From Parachlamydiaceae bacterium (lineage in GTDB: Bacteria > Chlamydiota > Chlamydiia > Chlamydiales > Parachlamydiaceae), in assembly GCA_013815395.1 (NCBI GenBank), contig JACDGH010000135.1, forward strand, positions 1 through 7,262: a stretch of 7,262 nucleotides of DNA, in the 5' to 3' direction. The position numbers and the translations under genes are program-made. The notes under the pieces were generated by a model. It did not search any database and was not told where the DNA came from. It saw only the letters and a list, made by a program, of their open reading frames with translations. Position 1 is the stretch's first letter. Each line of letters starts with the position of its first letter. Shown here piece after piece: positions 5,789-7,262 of the stretch.

Positions 5789-7262
5789 ATGAGCGTTCAT
5801 AAAAGCCTATTATCTAATATGAAAATCACCATTGCAAAACGTATGCAGAGGCAAACTTCATCTTTGGCCATTTCACTTTTTAAAAATTTTATTTTTTTTA
5901 CCACTTTAACTGCCTGTACAGTAGGTCCAAAATATATTCCGCCGGAGATGAATATTCCTTGCGAGTGGCATAATCCTATCCCTCAAGGCATGTGTGAAAA
6001 TAACCTCGAGCAATTTGTCTGGTGGGAATCATTAAATGATCCTGTTTTGAATTCCTTGATAGAGAGAGCCGCCTCGCAGAATCTAGACATTTCCATAGCA
6101 GCCTCGAGAGTGTCTCAAGCGAGACGAATTTATGCGGGAAAAAAAGCTGATCTGCTGCCACATATTGATGGATCTGTTAATTATGACCACGCGTACTATA
6201 ATCAGAAGACGCTAAATAATATACTAGGCACAAAAAAGTGTGAGCGACATTCGAGCAAAAAAAATATCGATATTTTTGAAATAGGCTTCGATGCCGATTG
6301 GGAAATAGACCTCTTTGGTAAAACAGCTCATGAAATCTCTGCTTTTAAAGCGGAATTTGAATCGGCGCAAGAAAGTCTAAATGATGCCTGGGTGATTCTT
6401 TCCGCAGAAGTAGGTAGGAATTATATTGAATTAAGGGGCTATCAACAGCAACTTCTTTTGGTTTCAAAAAATATCAACGCTCAAAAAGAAACTGTAGCAT
6501 TAACTAGCGATTTAGTGGCTGCAGGACTAGCTAATGATGTCAGCCAAAATCAATCACAGGAGCAGCTAAGCCTCCTTGAGATTAAAAAGCCACTCCTTGA
6601 ATTTGCTGTAAATAAAGCAATTTATCGACTATCGGTCCTTTTAGCACATCCACCCACTGAGCTTTATGAGGAATTGATATGTGTTTGTGGGGCCTTACCC
6701 TCACTTCCTACAGACCGACCAATTGGTATACCTTCTGAGCTTCTCAGAAGGCGACCAGACATTCGCAAAGCCGAAAGAGAATTAGCTGCAGCAACAGAAC
6801 ATATTGGCAGTGCCATTGCCAATTTGTTTCCCCGTTTTTCTTTGCGAGGATTTATAGGCGACATTAGCACTCATCTCCCCTCTTTATTAAGCAGCGGTAG
6901 CAATACGTGGATCGCCGGCCCTCAATTGTTGCTTCCCATCTTTAACAGTCGCTTGATTGAACAAGACATTCAATTTAATAAATTCAAAGCCGAGCAAGTT
7001 TTATTTGAATATCAAAAAGTAGTATTAGGTGCTCTTGAGGAGACTGAAAATGCGCTCGGAGCTTTTAATGCTGAAGTGCTTAGAAATAAACATTTGGTAG
7101 ATGTCGTTAAGACCAGCCAGATGACTTATGATTTAGTTAACGATCTTTATCAAAATGGCTTTAAGGACTATTTTGAAGTCGTTGTCTCGCAGAACAGTCT
7201 CGTCAGCAATGAAGAAGCCTTTATTCAAAGCAATATCGATTTACTCATTCATTATATTTCCA
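5789..7262 (+). CDS. TolC-like outer-membrane efflux lipoprotein, NodT family (cut by right edge)
   Basis: The last exporter component is an outer-membrane channel that should trimerise into a barrel plus periplasmic tunnel. The visible 491 residues show a hydrophobic signal segment (about 26-41), the lipobox LTAC with Cys43 followed by TVGPKY (the usual C-x-VGPxY start), WWESLNDPVLNSLI (78-91), GFDADWEIDLFGK (166-178), AEVGRNYIELRG (206-217), and the hallmark IPSELLRRRPDIRKAERELAAA (314-335). IGSAIANLFPRFSLRG (339-354) and ALEETENAL (415-423) begin the second repeat's conserved features. Only the short C-terminal end is missing. The start at 5789 gives a rather long pre-lipobox region of 42 residues; starts at Met11 or Met19 would look more like standard lipoprotein signals but lack a ribosome-binding site. 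A Lys/Cys-containing insert (GTKKCERHSSKK, 147-158) lies in the first barrel hairpin region. The reading frame is continuous to the edge. Confidence 0.9.
   Translation, partial: MSVHKSLLSNMKITIAKRMQRQTSSLAISLFKNFIFFTTLTACTVGPKYIPPEMNIPCEWHNPIPQGMCENNLEQFVWWESLNDPVLNSLIERAASQNLDISIAASRVSQARRIYAGKKADLLPHIDGSVNYDHAYYNQKTLNNILGTKKCERHSSKKNIDIFEIGFDADWEIDLFGKTAHEISAFKAEFESAQESLNDAWVILSAEVGRNYIELRGYQQQLLLVSKNINAQKETVALTSDLVAAGLANDVSQNQSQEQLSLLEIKKPLLEFAVNKAIYRLSVLLAHPPTELYEELICVCGALPSLPTDRPIGIPSELLRRRPDIRKAERELAAATEHIGSAIANLFPRFSLRGFIGDISTHLPSLLSSGSNTWIAGPQLLLPIFNSRLIEQDIQFNKFKAEQVLFEYQKVVLGALEETENALGAFNAEVLRNKHLVDVVKTSQMTYDLVNDLYQNGFKDYFEVVVSQNSLVSNEEAFIQSNIDLLIHYIS

Noticed and set aside
4066..6870. 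Minus-strand open frames at 4066-4281, 4788-4991, 5976-6161 and 6664-6870
   Set aside because: They are antisense to motif-rich ATPase, adaptor and channel genes and have no recognisable features or ribosome-binding sites.

Overview
The window is AT-rich and densely coding, with six protein genes, two of them cut by the window edges. The best clue to the organism is the minus-strand pair at the left: a DUF721/UPF0232 gene directly followed by gyrB. From memory, this order matches chlamydiae, where gyrA lies downstream. Together with the AT-rich composition, this suggests an environmental, amoeba-associated chlamydia (Parachlamydia/Protochlamydia-like). The assignment is an inference: DUF721 also sits next to gyrB in other phyla such as Actinobacteria. 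No RNA genes, CRISPR arrays, insertion sequences or transposase genes were seen.

Left half, minus strand, in order of transcription: a secreted alpha/beta hydrolase (start at 2711, stop at 1782), then a 57-base gap, a DUF721 protein (1724 to 1344), a 22-base gap, and gyrB (starts at 1321 and runs off the left edge just before its TOPRIM domain). DUF721 and gyrB are replication and topology housekeeping genes. The hydrolase is probably accessory.

Right half, plus strand: a compact four-gene operon starting at 2871. It encodes an FtsX/MacB-fold permease of the DevC type, a DevA-type ABC ATPase (2-base gap), a HlyD/DevB-type periplasmic adaptor (4-base overlap), and a NodT-type TolC-like outer-membrane lipoprotein (7-base gap, cut by the right edge a little before its C-terminus). 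These are all the parts of a tripartite exporter: ATPase plus permease in the inner membrane, an adaptor across the periplasm, and an outer-membrane channel. The substrate cannot be read from the sequence.

The exporter and the hydrolase are divergently transcribed from a region of about 160 bases (2712-2870). It holds weak promoter-like sequences on both strands and two inverted repeats in the exporter leader. One is a 13-base near-perfect palindrome (CACAACCGTTGTG) only four bases before the permease start, where a Shine-Dalgarno sequence would normally lie. This region and the possible hydrolase/exporter partnership are the most interesting points of the window.
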